Part shown: piece by piece, positions 22,304-30,885 of the stretch | How positions within the stretch are numbered: position 1 is the first letter of the stretch | How the letters are laid out: each line of letters starts with the position of its first letter | Origin: a virus | IMG/VR virus record: IMGVR_UViG_3300044641_006207 | Coordinates: 1-49,324 of that record | Direction: 5' to 3' (one strand) | DNA length: 49,324 nucleotides | Made by a program: the position numbers and the translations under genes | Notes under the pieces: model-generated | Told to the model about the DNA's origin: nothing | Databases searched by the model: none | The model's input: the letters and a program-made list of their open reading frames with translations, nothing else

Positions 22304-22582
22304 ATGAAAAACAAAACCCTAACCCTATACGAAGTTGAAATCAAATCCAAAGCATTATTGAAAGAAGGTAAGAAATCTTTTATCACTTACTTTCAAGGTG
22401 GTAGAGCAAAGCGCATTATCTCTAACCTACGAATTCTATACCCTCAATATATGAACCCAGATGACAAACCAATGGTCAACATCACCATTATTAGTCGAGA
22501 AGAATACGAAGCAAGAAAAAGTGGAAAGCAAATCCAGCATAAAGCGCATATGATGGAAGCAGAAGGGAATATTGTTAAATGA
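22304..22582 (+). CDS. Hypothetical neck-region protein, 92 aa
   Basis: I do not recognise this protein. It starts at the ATG at 22304 (MKNKTLTLYEVEIKSKALLK), exactly at the predicted transcription start and without a ribosome site. It is small and basic with helix and strand (KKSFITYFQGGRAKRIISNL, then MVNITIISREEYEAR). It overlaps the next gene by 4 nt (ATGA). Its place between the capsid and the head-tail adaptor suggests a head-completion or connector role; its size would also suit a regulatory factor. Confidence 0.65.
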   Translation: MKNKTLTLYEVEIKSKALLKEGKKSFITYFQGGRAKRIISNLRILYPQYMNPDDKPMVNITIISREEYEARKSGKQIQHKAHMMEAEGNIVK

Positions 22583-23331
22583 AGTTATGGGAAATTAAGG
22601 CACAAGCGTTAAGATTGATGTTTGCTGATTCAGACATTCAATTTAGCGAAAACGAATTCCAAACACAAACTATCTACACGAACGCGAACACGCGCGAAAA
22701 ACTTATTCGTATGGAAGATAGCATCAAAAGAGCGATTGACTTATATCACCAATACAATGGCGAAGAAACAAGGGTTGTTTATAAGACACTTGACTCAGCC
22801 ACAGTGAATAACGTTCTAACTTATTACAACACAATTACAGTAACATCAAGTCCAAGTGATTTTGGTTTGCCTTCGAGAATTGACGTTGTAGAAAACCTTG
22901 ATTACAACATTACAGAACTTATCAACATCGCATTTGATTTTGAAGAACCACAAGTTACTGAAAACGCTGGTGTGTTCACGTATCCAAAAATCATCAAGTT
23001 TTTAGATTATGATTTTACTCCATACAAGTCATCTAATGGTGTAACTGTGGTAAGTTTTAGGATTTACTACAAAGCAAAAAAACAAAACATTATCTTTGGT
23101 CAAAACCAAACTGAAATGAATTATGACCTAAATATTCTTAATATTCCAGAAGAAGTTCAACGCCAAATTCCTTTGTATGTAAAAGGCGAACTTTATCAAG
23201 AAGATGAACCCAATATGGCACAACAATCAAAGCAAGAGTATATTCAATTCTTGATACTCAACCAAAGAAAGCAATTTGTAAAAGGCGCTTCTAAAGTTCG
23301 TCGAGCGTTTAAGAGGAATCACGACGTATGA
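22579..23331 (+). CDS. Head-tail adaptor / neck protein
   Basis: This 250-aa protein has the position and length of podovirus adaptor proteins (P22 gp4 or T7 gp11 class) that ring the portal. The N-terminal half is helical (IKAQALRLMFADSDI and IRMEDSIKRAIDLYHQY), followed by strands (NTITVTSSPSDFGLPSRIDV and TVVSFRIYYKAKKQNII). The C-terminus is a helix with a basic end (KQFVKGASKVRRAFKRNHDV). It overlaps the hub gene by 4 nt, so adaptor and hub are coupled. Fold-level homology is not provable by eye. Confidence 0.65.
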   Translation: MKLWEIKAQALRLMFADSDIQFSENEFQTQTIYTNANTREKLIRMEDSIKRAIDLYHQYNGEETRVVYKTLDSATVNNVLTYYNTITVTSSPSDFGLPSRIDVVENLDYNITELINIAFDFEEPQVTENAGVFTYPKIIKFLDYDFTPYKSSNGVTVVSFRIYYKAKKQNIIFGQNQTEMNYDLNILNIPEEVQRQIPLYVKGELYQEDEPNMAQQSKQEYIQFLILNQRKQFVKGASKVRRAFKRNHDV

Positions 23332-26300
23332 CGCAAAAAGAAAGACAAGTCTTTGCGTTAAAAAACTTTCGTGGTTTAGATAAAGAAAATAAACTATTAA
23401 AAGTTGAAAACTATCGCGCGAGTGATGGTTATAACTTTATCATTGATAGCGAAACGTTAAAGACAAGACCTTCTTTTACCCTTAACCACAATCCTAACTT
23501 CTTTTTAGAAGCAGGTGAATATCTTATTGACTGGCATACTTTTGGCATAATGTATGTCTATATTACAAATAAACACATAAGAATTTTTAATGGTGTTAAT
23601 GTGTTAGATGAAACAAGTGCTATTGGAACAATTTCTAACAACAATATTATTAGACCATCTTTTTTAAACACCTTTAATTTTGCTGGATTAAAACCATTTT
23701 TTCAAGAAGAAAAAGAGTGTTTATTTATCTATGGTTTAGGCGACATTTATGTTGTTTCTAATATTGATATTCCTTCTACGCCCACATTTACAATTCCAGT
23801 TTTATATCCTTTAAATAACAAACCATCTAATCCGTTTACACCTAATAGTGATGGTTTTATTTTATTTAACGCCTTGCCAACGGCTTATGTTCCAACCATT
23901 TGGTTAGGTGATAAGGTTTTTGAAGATGTCAATTTACTTTCTAACCAATCAAGATATAAGTTATTTGCTAATCAAACTTCTGCTGCTGGTTCAATAACCT
24001 ATAACTTACCAACTTATTACGATGCTAATAAACACGGTAATTTTTCAAGTTCAAATATTGGCGTTAGTTTCTATAAAGATAAATACGATGGATTTCCAGC
24101 TCAACCTGTTTTTATGGGTGTTCATAATGAAGATTGGTTTGGAATAATCAATGGAAGTGGCGTTATTACTGCTGCTAACAATTGGGGTAGTGAATTACCA
24201 AGTTTTGCTGGAACGATTTTAAACACAGCAAATCCAATTGTTATTGAAAATACCTTTTATCCTGAGCAAACGTTTGAATACACAAACCATAACCCAGAGC
24301 AAATTATTTATGAAGAATATGCACTAACTAAAGATAAGTTCTTTGAAATGATTGTTAAAAACTCTTCAAACCAAACAGTTTTTGAATATCTAATGTCTTA
24401 TATATCAACAAACAAAAATACTATTGGTCTTGCTGCAACTGGTTGGACAGAAAATAAGGTTCTTGTTTTTATTATTCGCGCTCAATACGAAGCCATTCTT
24501 AGAGATAACCAAGACAGAGATATTATTAAAAAAGAAATAAGATGGAAAGACTTTTTAGTTTATGTGCAAATAAGAAAATATGAAACTAAAGTTTCTAAAA
24601 CAGCTCAATCAACAGTTTTCGCCGAAACCATTACAACAAATTTAGGAGATGCTTACGAAAATTATATCGAACCAACACAAGCACAAGGTGCAAACATTTT
24701 TGAAATTGTGACACCAATTCAAGTTCAAAATTTTACACCTTATACAAATGAAACCCAAAGTGGCATACAAGAAGTTGATGAAATTGTTAATTCTTACCTA
24801 TCAACTAAAACACTTCTTAACAACAATTATTACGCAGTTAAACTAAGGTTATATGAAACTTTTTTGATTAACGCAACAACAAGAAGTATCTTTTTTCCAA
24901 CACAAATTGAACAAAACGTTTTAGAAATAGCGCAAACAACTTGGAGTGGTCAATTAGGTAATATAACGTATCCAAACGAACCAGATTTTGATAACAATGA
25001 AAGTTATTCAGTTAAATCTTTAGGTGATATTGTCGCTTCTGGGAACGGTGCTTTTACTTTTACAGTGGGTTCAAGTGAAAGAACATTAATGAACACCCTT
25101 ATTACAAGTTATATCAATAGCAATCAAGCATCAATAGATGGTTTTAATAAAAACTTAGGTTATGGTATTTTCAAAGCAAGAATAAGAAGAGAAAACGCTG
25201 ATGTTCTTGAAACTGGAGAGCAACCAATAACTTTTTATTACGTTGGTTATGTTGTTGTTAAAGTTTCAATTAGTCCAGCGCTTATTGTTCAAGAAAAAAG
25301 ACGGTCAATTACTTATCAAACTCAAGTATTCATTCTCAATAACTGGGTGGGAATACCAACCAACCTATACTCAATCAACTTAAAAGAAAACAACTCTCTT
25401 ATTGAACTCAAAGTCAAAGATTACTTTTACGACTACAAAAACGAACCAGCCATCGAAGTGATGGTGACATATCAACAAAACACAGATTACAATATCGTTG
25501 CCAAAAGTAAGTTTGGTATTACGTTTGGTAGTGAAAATCGTGTTTTCTTAGCAGGTAATAGTGATTTCCCGAACATTGATAGGTTTAATGTTTCTAACGA
25601 TTTACTTGGTGATAATGTCGATAATCAAAGTTATGAATTGAGTTATTTCCCATCAAAGAACTATCGTGTGCTTGGTGGAAAAGGCGCTATCAATGGTTAT
25701 GTTATCGCTACTGACAACCAACTATACGTCACCAAGGAAAACTATCCAAACGACTCAAAGTTATTTATTAGACAACGAAACGTCGATAACCAAGGTCAAG
25801 TCAGTTATATCGAATACAAAACAAACATTACTAAAACACCTTTAAACAATCGTTGTTTAGTTCGCTTCTATAACGATATTTTGGTGCTTTCAAAAGATGG
25901 TCTTTATGGTATTGAAATTTCACAAAACGTTTTAACTGATGAACGATTAGTTAAGTTGCGAAGTGGTTATATTAACAAGGAACTTGTAAAAGCAATTGCT
26001 AACTACGATAATAGCAAGATATTCATTGTCGAAAACAATATCTATATGTATATCTTCATTGGTGGCATTGCCTATGTTGCCGATAGTCGTTATATCTCTC
26101 AAAACGCCAATAGCGCAGCAGAAAACGTTAGTTATGAGTTAATTGAATGGAAGAATAATTTCATCGATACAAGCACACCAATGCAGTCCTTCATTAGTGC
26201 CAAAGTTATCAATGATGTCGTTTATTTCATTGAAGAAAACAATAACTTTATCTATACCCTACAAGATTTTAACGCTGACGACTTGGCGACAAAAGACTCA

Positions 26301-27269
26301 AACGAATTTACACTTACTGACTTCCAAGAAGCAAACCAAGGTCAATTCAAAGTCTTTCAAATATCCTCTACCTTATATAATCAAATTGCTACGAGCGCTG
26401 CAAACGCCTCTAAATATGTTTTTAAATTTATCCAAACAAACCAAGCATATATCCATAAAGCAGTATCTCCAACAGATTATACAACCGTAAGCAGCACAGT
26501 TACTATCGTTAATCCATCTGCTTTTTCAAACGTAACTGAAGGAAGCAAGTTATATTTCAGAGATGTATATACTGCGCCATACACAACATATCTCGAATTT
26601 ACAGTTTCTAATTTAACATCTCAAGGTTTTACAAGAACTAACCAACAAAATGGACAATTTAATAATTTGGTAATGTATCAACGAGTCACGAATACAGATT
26701 TGTATATCACAATAATGTATCAATACAATGGTCAATACTTTATTCGATTGTCTAACTTAAAACCAGACACAGTAGTCATTCATAGCGCTGGAACTTCACT
26801 AACCACAATTAGAACAAATGCTTCTTTTGGTGGTTTATACAACAACATTACGTTTAGTTCTACCACAGTGGTATATGGCGCACTTATAATTAAAAAGAAT
26901 CCAATCAAACTACGTTGGGTAAGTGGCATTACAGATTTTGGTAATAGTCAAATGGAAAAAACATCGTTTAGAATGAACATTTATGCCACAAAGAAGGAAC
27001 TAACAAACACAGTAACCTTTGGTTATCGCACAATGAGAAGACTTGCTGGGTTCACTTCACCAATCGATTTATCCAACAACTTTAACTTTAACGAAGTCAA
27101 TTTTAACAACTATAACTTGGCAAGTTTCGACACCACAGCAGTATCGTTGCCAATGAAAGAAAATAACTTCTTATATATTCAATTCATTTTAGATGGTAAT
27201 GGAAAGATTGAAATGAACTCGATTGAAGTTATCTATAAGAACAACCGTATGCTAAAATCAGTAGGGTAG
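23328..27269 (+). CDS. Tail hub / stabilisation protein, P22 gp10-like
   Basis: This 1313-aa protein opens with ALKNFRGLDKENKLLKVENY and a YNFIIDSETLKTRPSF block, matching the start of P22 gp10-type packaged-DNA stabilisation proteins. These are beta-propellers that plug the neck under the adaptor. Known members are nearer 470 aa, so this one carries large additional regions (roughly residues 280-760 and 950-1230). Strand-rich repeats with Asn, Thr and Tyr run throughout. It has only two cysteines. It probably forms the tail core and may present adhesion surfaces. It begins with an ATGA overlap on the adaptor gene. Confidence 0.75.
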   Translation: MTQKERQVFALKNFRGLDKENKLLKVENYRASDGYNFIIDSETLKTRPSFTLNHNPNFFLEAGEYLIDWHTFGIMYVYITNKHIRIFNGVNVLDETSAIGTISNNNIIRPSFLNTFNFAGLKPFFQEEKECLFIYGLGDIYVVSNIDIPSTPTFTIPVLYPLNNKPSNPFTPNSDGFILFNALPTAYVPTIWLGDKVFEDVNLLSNQSRYKLFANQTSAAGSITYNLPTYYDANKHGNFSSSNIGVSFYKDKYDGFPAQPVFMGVHNEDWFGIINGSGVITAANNWGSELPSFAGTILNTANPIVIENTFYPEQTFEYTNHNPEQIIYEEYALTKDKFFEMIVKNSSNQTVFEYLMSYISTNKNTIGLAATGWTENKVLVFIIRAQYEAILRDNQDRDIIKKEIRWKDFLVYVQIRKYETKVSKTAQSTVFAETITTNLGDAYENYIEPTQAQGANIFEIVTPIQVQNFTPYTNETQSGIQEVDEIVNSYLSTKTLLNNNYYAVKLRLYETFLINATTRSIFFPTQIEQNVLEIAQTTWSGQLGNITYPNEPDFDNNESYSVKSLGDIVASGNGAFTFTVGSSERTLMNTLITSYINSNQASIDGFNKNLGYGIFKARIRRENADVLETGEQPITFYYVGYVVVKVSISPALIVQEKRRSITYQTQVFILNNWVGIPTNLYSINLKENNSLIELKVKDYFYDYKNEPAIEVMVTYQQNTDYNIVAKSKFGITFGSENRVFLAGNSDFPNIDRFNVSNDLLGDNVDNQSYELSYFPSKNYRVLGGKGAINGYVIATDNQLYVTKENYPNDSKLFIRQRNVDNQGQVSYIEYKTNITKTPLNNRCLVRFYNDILVLSKDGLYGIEISQNVLTDERLVKLRSGYINKELVKAIANYDNSKIFIVENNIYMYIFIGGIAYVADSRYISQNANSAAENVSYELIEWKNNFIDTSTPMQSFISAKVINDVVYFIEENNNFIYTLQDFNADDLATKDSNEFTLTDFQEANQGQFKVFQISSTLYNQIATSAANASKYVFKFIQTNQAYIHKAVSPTDYTTVSSTVTIVNPSAFSNVTEGSKLYFRDVYTAPYTTYLEFTVSNLTSQGFTRTNQQNGQFNNLVMYQRVTNTDLYITIMYQYNGQYFIRLSNLKPDTVVIHSAGTSLTTIRTNASFGGLYNNITFSSTTVVYGALIIKKNPIKLRWVSGITDFGNSQMEKTSFRMNIYATKKELTNTVTFGYRTMRRLAGFTSPIDLSNNFNFNEVNFNNYNLASFDTTAVSLPMKENNFLYIQFILDGNGKIEMNSIEVIYKNNRMLKSVG

Positions 27270-27276
27270 GTAAATT

Positions 27277-27705
27277 ATGCCATTTGATGATATTTTAATT
27301 TCACAACAAAAGAAAGAAGCCATTCAAAACAAAGGCGCTGATAAATTGCCTTTGAACCCAACAGCGCAAGGGTATAGTGGTCAACAAATTAGGGCTGCTT
27401 TAGCGGCTGCTACAACTGGCAACGTTGATAGTATTTTAAGCGAACTTGAAACTAAACTTGGCGTTATCAAGGGACACTTTGAATCTTATGTTGGCAACGT
27501 ATCTGTTTTAACATCGCTTCCACAAGACCTTGTGCCATACAACGACACGTTCATCTTTATCAAGAATCAACAAAACGTTATTACAGATGTTTATTACATT
27601 TCCAATGGAACAGCAATCACCACAAGGTTTACAACTTCAAACATAACAGTTGCTGAGAATGAACCACAAGGTCTTCTTGCTGGCGATTTGTGGTTTGACA
27701 TTTAA
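27277..27705 (+). CDS. Fibre-associated protein, 142 aa
   Basis: The N-terminus has KLPLNPTAQGYSGQQIRAAL, a block I associate with the head- or tail-fibre attachment ends of podovirus proteins. A helix follows (VDSILSELETKLGVIKGHFE), then a small beta domain (YNDTFIFIKNQQNVITDVYYI) ending GDLWFDI. That ending resembles the IWYDIN end of the 472-aa fibre downstream. The ATG at 27277 follows GGGTAGG. It probably links or caps the fibres; no enzyme motif is seen. Confidence 0.6.
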   Translation: MPFDDILISQQKKEAIQNKGADKLPLNPTAQGYSGQQIRAALAAATTGNVDSILSELETKLGVIKGHFESYVGNVSVLTSLPQDLVPYNDTFIFIKNQQNVITDVYYISNGTAITTRFTTSNITVAENEPQGLLAGDLWFDI

Positions 27706-27720
27706 TTTTTGTGATATAAT
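27695..27720 (+). promoter_or_regulatory. Candidate promoter upstream of the fibre genes
   Basis: An extended -10 TGaTATAAT (hexamer 27715-27720) lies just after the stop of the preceding gene, with TTGACA at 27695-27700 but only a 14-nt spacer. AGGAG follows before the ATG at 27738. The TGnTATAAT match agrees with the other late promoters. Confidence 0.5.
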
Positions 27721-27737
27721 AAAAACAGGAGAAAAAA

Positions 27738-28142
27738 ATGGCACTCGAAAGCAAAGAAGAATTAGTTAAAAAAATCGTATTACTTGAAGCAGAAAATTTA
27801 AAACTTCATAGTTTGGTTGAAGAATTAAATCAAGTAAAAAAGCAACTTTTAGATGTTCAAAAAAGAAATGAAGAACTCGTTGCTAACGAACATAATATTC
27901 GCAATCAAATGGAAAAAGCAAAAGCAGAAGCACTTGCATTTCCAAAAGCATTAGAAGCAAAAGAAAAACAAATTGAAGGTTTAAAAGCAGAACTAACTAA
28001 ACTTGCTAATTTGTTTGATGAATATATCGCTGCCTATCAAGACCAAGTTAAAATGCTTGGTGTGTTCGTAAAAAATACCCAAACGGTAGAAAAATATCTA
28101 TCGGGTAAAATAGAAGATTTCAATGGAGGAAATAAAAAATGA
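27738..28142 (+). CDS. Coiled-coil protein, 134 aa
   Basis: It is almost entirely a heptad-patterned helix: EELVKKIVLLEAENLKLHSL, then ELNQVKKQLLDVQKRNEELV, then a second coil with LEAKEKQIEGLKAELTKLAN. The C-terminus ends in Asn, Gly and Lys. It could be a trimeric fibre shaft element or a chaperone/scaffold for the fibre encoded next, whose ATG overlaps its stop by 4 nt. It has no cysteine and no membrane segment. The ATG at 27738 follows CAGGAG. Confidence 0.75.
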   Translation: MALESKEELVKKIVLLEAENLKLHSLVEELNQVKKQLLDVQKRNEELVANEHNIRNQMEKAKAEALAFPKALEAKEKQIEGLKAELTKLANLFDEYIAAYQDQVKMLGVFVKNTQTVEKYLSGKIEDFNGGNKK

Positions 28143-29557
28143 TTATTAAACGTTGGAACGGTTCGGCATTCGTAAAAGAATTCCCCCAAACAAAAGCGCA
28201 GTTAATTAGAAACAACGGCGACACAGAGGCTGTATTTGATGGTAATGATAAGATTAAACTTAATTATTTACCAGACGCTGTATTTGATACATTAAGATTT
28301 AACGATGCTTTTAGCGCCGCTTCGAGCGCTGGAACACTTGCTGATTTGTTTATTACAGCAATAGAATCGGTATCTTTACAAAACTCAAAAGGTTTTTATT
28401 TTGTCGTTAATAGTGGCGGAACGGTTGCTGACCAAGGAAGTGCTATTACAGGAACAACTCAAACAACCAAATATATCGCTTGGACATTTGACCACCAAGA
28501 TAGTGGAAGTCAATCAGGTGGTTCTGGTGTTTTAGAGTCTGGTGACTGGATTGTTATCACTCACGTTTCTGGCGTTGGAACAGTTGGAAGTCCTTATACT
28601 CTAACTTTTGTTGTTGTTAATAACGCATATGAATTAGCAACGACTGCTCTTGATGGTATTGTTCGTTTATCTTCAAGAACAACTTATGCTGCTTTAACTG
28701 GCAATAACGTTGTGACTGAAGGCGTATTAAAGACAGTCATTGATAACGCTTCATTTGCTTTATCTACTCACGTTCACGGCAACATTACAAACGCTGGTGC
28801 TATTGGTTCAACGGCTGATTTAGTTGTAGTCACGGGCGCAAGTGGTGTTCTTACTACGCAATCAAGAAGTGGTATTGACTCACGAACCGAATTCACTCCA
28901 GCCTCGCACACGCACGGAAATATTACAAACGCTGGTGCAATTGGTTCAACAGCAAACTTACCATTGATTACAACAACAAGTGGTGTAATTACAACTGGAA
29001 CGTTTGGTTCAACAGCAAACACCTTCACACAAGGTAACGATGCTCGTTTATCAGATGCAAGAACTCCTTTATCTCACGTTCACGGTGATATTACAAACTC
29101 TGGTGCGATTACAAGTGCCGCAATTACTCCTGCGACTGGCGACTACATTATTTTAAGCGATTCAAGTGGTGCAGATGTTTTGAAGCGTGGTATTGCTATT
29201 GGCACAAGCACCACAACTTATTTAAGAAACGATGGAACTTGGGTTACGCCTCCAGACACTAATACGACTTATAGTGAAGCAACTACTTCTACGCTTGGAT
29301 TAGTTGAACTCGCTTTTGCTAAATTAGGTTCATCGCCAGCCTTAACTGAAACCACAACTGCTGGTCGTTATTATGGTGTGTCTTTAAACTCAAATAGTCA
29401 AATGCAAGTCAACGTTCCTTGGACTGATACAACTTACAGTGCTGGTGAAGGTATTACATTATCCTCTACCACATTTAGAATGACGTATCCATTATACGTT
29501 TCTACTACAACTCCAACCACGGCAGTAACAAGTGCGATTTGGTATGATATTAACTAA
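28139..29557 (+). CDS. Tail fibre with His-x-His repeats, 472 aa
   Basis: The N-terminus (KRWNGSAFVKEFPQTKAQL) is a short anchor shared with the next gene. From about residue 210, three repeats read HVHGNITNAGAIGS, HTHGNITNAGAIGS and HVHGDITNSGAITS. In fibre shafts such HxH pairs can coordinate iron along a trimer axis. Other fibre-like segments are NDARLSDARTPL and GIVRLSSRTTYAAL. The protein is rich in Thr, Ser, Gly and Ala, contains no cysteine, and ends IWYDIN. It is likely a receptor-binding fibre. The repeats invite recombination and host-range change. Confidence 0.8.
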   Translation: MIIKRWNGSAFVKEFPQTKAQLIRNNGDTEAVFDGNDKIKLNYLPDAVFDTLRFNDAFSAASSAGTLADLFITAIESVSLQNSKGFYFVVNSGGTVADQGSAITGTTQTTKYIAWTFDHQDSGSQSGGSGVLESGDWIVITHVSGVGTVGSPYTLTFVVVNNAYELATTALDGIVRLSSRTTYAALTGNNVVTEGVLKTVIDNASFALSTHVHGNITNAGAIGSTADLVVVTGASGVLTTQSRSGIDSRTEFTPASHTHGNITNAGAIGSTANLPLITTTSGVITTGTFGSTANTFTQGNDARLSDARTPLSHVHGDITNSGAITSAAITPATGDYIILSDSSGADVLKRGIAIGTSTTTYLRNDGTWVTPPDTNTTYSEATTSTLGLVELAFAKLGSSPALTETTTAGRYYGVSLNSNSQMQVNVPWTDTTYSAGEGITLSSTTFRMTYPLYVSTTTPTTAVTSAIWYDIN

Positions 29558-29571
29558 GGTGGTGTTGGTAA

Positions 29572-30327
29572 ATGCCAAACACAATCTTAAAACGTTGGAA
29601 TGGTTCAGCGTTCGAAGAGTTATATCCTAAGACTACAGTAGGACAAATTTCAGCAACAGGTTCGCCAACTTCATCAACGGCTCTTTTTGGTGATGCTTCT
29701 TGGAAAACAACACCTGCTGGAAGTGGTTCAACCAACCAAATTGCTTATTGGACTGGAACAACTACAGTAGGTGCTTTAACCACAGCTTCTTATCCATCTT
29801 TAACCGAATTATCTTATGTTAAAGGTGTGACGAGTTCAATTCAAAGTCAACTAAATAACGATGTTACAAAATATAACTTTACACAAGTTAATAACGCAAC
29901 AGTCACTCCTGTATTGATTGCAAGTATTAGTATTCCTGCTGCAGGTTATTATCAAATTGAAGCCAACGGTATGTGGTCAAAAGCAATAACTGGTGCTAAC
30001 ACTTCAGTTCTTATTGGAGTAAACGTAGACTCAACTACTGGCACACCAACTTTAGATGGAAAATTTCAATGGTTAAATACATCTGGTGCAACTGGTGATA
30101 CCGTTAATAATATAAACGGTGCAATTACAACCACTCAAAAAACATTCACTGCAAATACAGCAACAACAGCGGCGATTACTACAACTCCTTGGTCTTTTAC
30201 TGGACTTTTTTATTCTGGAACAACGGTTGCTAAATTATTAAGATTTTATGTTTATCAATCTGTTGGAACTACTGGAAACGTGTCTAATGATAAATTTGGA
30301 GTTCTTGCATCTAAATTAGCAGTTTAG
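29572..30327 (+). CDS. Second tail fibre / receptor-binding protein, 251 aa
   Basis: It starts with ILKRWNGSAFEELYPKT, closely matching the start of the 472-aa fibre, so both probably dock on the same tail part. A short middle resembles fibre shafts (GSTNQIAYWTGTTTVGALTT). The C-terminal ~140 residues form a beta-sandwich-like head (PVLIASISIPAAGYYQIEAN, then SVLIGVNVDSTTG and LLRFYVYQSVGTTGN), plausible for receptor binding. It has no cysteine. AAGGTGG precedes the ATG at 29572. An enzymatic function is not indicated. Confidence 0.75.
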   Translation: MPNTILKRWNGSAFEELYPKTTVGQISATGSPTSSTALFGDASWKTTPAGSGSTNQIAYWTGTTTVGALTTASYPSLTELSYVKGVTSSIQSQLNNDVTKYNFTQVNNATVTPVLIASISIPAAGYYQIEANGMWSKAITGANTSVLIGVNVDSTTGTPTLDGKFQWLNTSGATGDTVNNINGAITTTQKTFTANTATTAAITTTPWSFTGLFYSGTTVAKLLRFYVYQSVGTTGNVSNDKFGVLASKLAV

Positions 30328-30336
30328 TGTTATAAT
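30328..30336 (+). promoter_or_regulatory. Extended -10 promoter before the basic-protein cluster
   Basis: TGtTATAAT, hexamer 30331-30336, starts at the stop of the fibre gene. No good -35 is present. AAAGGAG stands before the ATG at 30355. Confidence 0.5.
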
Positions 30337-30354
30337 CTATAAAGGAGATATAAA

Positions 30355-30630
30355 ATGGCAGAAGGAACTCTCAAACGTGTTGGTGTAAGTGGTTATAATA
30401 AACCCAAAAGAACACCATCGCACCCCACTAAATCACACGTGGTGGTAGCAAAAGTTGGTAGCAAAATTAAAACTATTCGCTTTGGTCAACAAGGTGTAAG
30501 TGGTGCTGGTGCAAATCCATCATCGGCTCGTGATAAAGCAAGACAACGCTCATTTAAAGCAAGACACGCTAAGAATATTGCTAAAGGAAAAATGTCAGCA
30601 GCATATTGGGCTGATAAGGTTAAATGGTAA
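30355..30630 (+). CDS. Small basic conserved phage protein, 91 aa
   Basis: The pattern GVSGYNKPKRTPSHPTKSHV, then IRFGQQGVSG, SARDKARQRSFKARHAKNI and MSAAYWADKVKW is familiar from many phages of different hosts, where the protein is annotated only as hypothetical. It is strongly basic with helix-forming Ala/Lys/Arg at the C-terminus, suited to nucleic-acid contact. Its stop overlaps the start of the next gene (TAATG). The setting among virion genes suggests a packaged or head-associated protein. AAAGGAG precedes the ATG. Confidence 0.8.
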   Translation: MAEGTLKRVGVSGYNKPKRTPSHPTKSHVVVAKVGSKIKTIRFGQQGVSGAGANPSSARDKARQRSFKARHAKNIAKGKMSAAYWADKVKW

Positions 30631-30782
30631 TGAAAAAAGGTTTATATGCAAATATTCACGCCAAACGCAAACGCATCAAAGCAGGTAGTGGAGAACGTAT
30701 GCGAAAAGTAGGAAGTAAAGGCGCACCAACGCGCAAGGACTTTATAAAATCAGCAAAAACAGCGAAGAAGGGAGGACGTTAA
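30630..30782 (+). CDS. Small basic protein, 50 aa
   Basis: The reading frame starts at the ATG at 30630 and encodes MKKGLYANIHAKRKRIKAGS, then GERMRKVGSKGAPTRKDF and a KSAKTAKKGGR end. About a third of the residues are Lys or Arg. The block LYANIHAKRxRIKAGSGExM recurs in many phages, so this is a genuine gene despite its size. GAGAT or GATAAGG-like signals upstream are weak, and coupling through the TAATG overlap is likely. It is probably a DNA-binding virion component; the function is not established. Confidence 0.8.
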   Translation: MKKGLYANIHAKRKRIKAGSGERMRKVGSKGAPTRKDFIKSAKTAKKGGR

Positions 30783-30783
30783 T

Positions 30784-30885
30784 ATGCCAAAAGGTATGGG
30801 ATACGGAAAGAAAGCAGTTAAGAAGTTCGGCAAAGCGAAAGTCAACAAGATGCGCAAAGCCAAAGGAATGAAGGTGATGAAGTAA
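30784..30885 (+). CDS. Very small basic protein, 33 aa
   Basis: The frame starts at the ATG at 30784 (MPKGMGYGKKAVKKFGKAKV, then NKMRKAKGMKVMK). Nearly half its residues are Lys or Arg and none are acidic. GGGAGG stands 6-10 nt upstream, and the stop overlaps the next ATG (TAATG), so it is translated in the series. A peptide of this kind resembles DNA-condensing peptides such as the small core peptides of some viruses. That comparison is by composition only. Confidence 0.75.
   Translation: MPKGMGYGKKAVKKFGKAKVNKMRKAKGMKVMK

Noticed and set aside
26143-26490. 115-aa frame inside the hub gene
   Set aside because: It is a shifted frame within a strong long gene; its composition and lack of a start signal mark it as a shadow.
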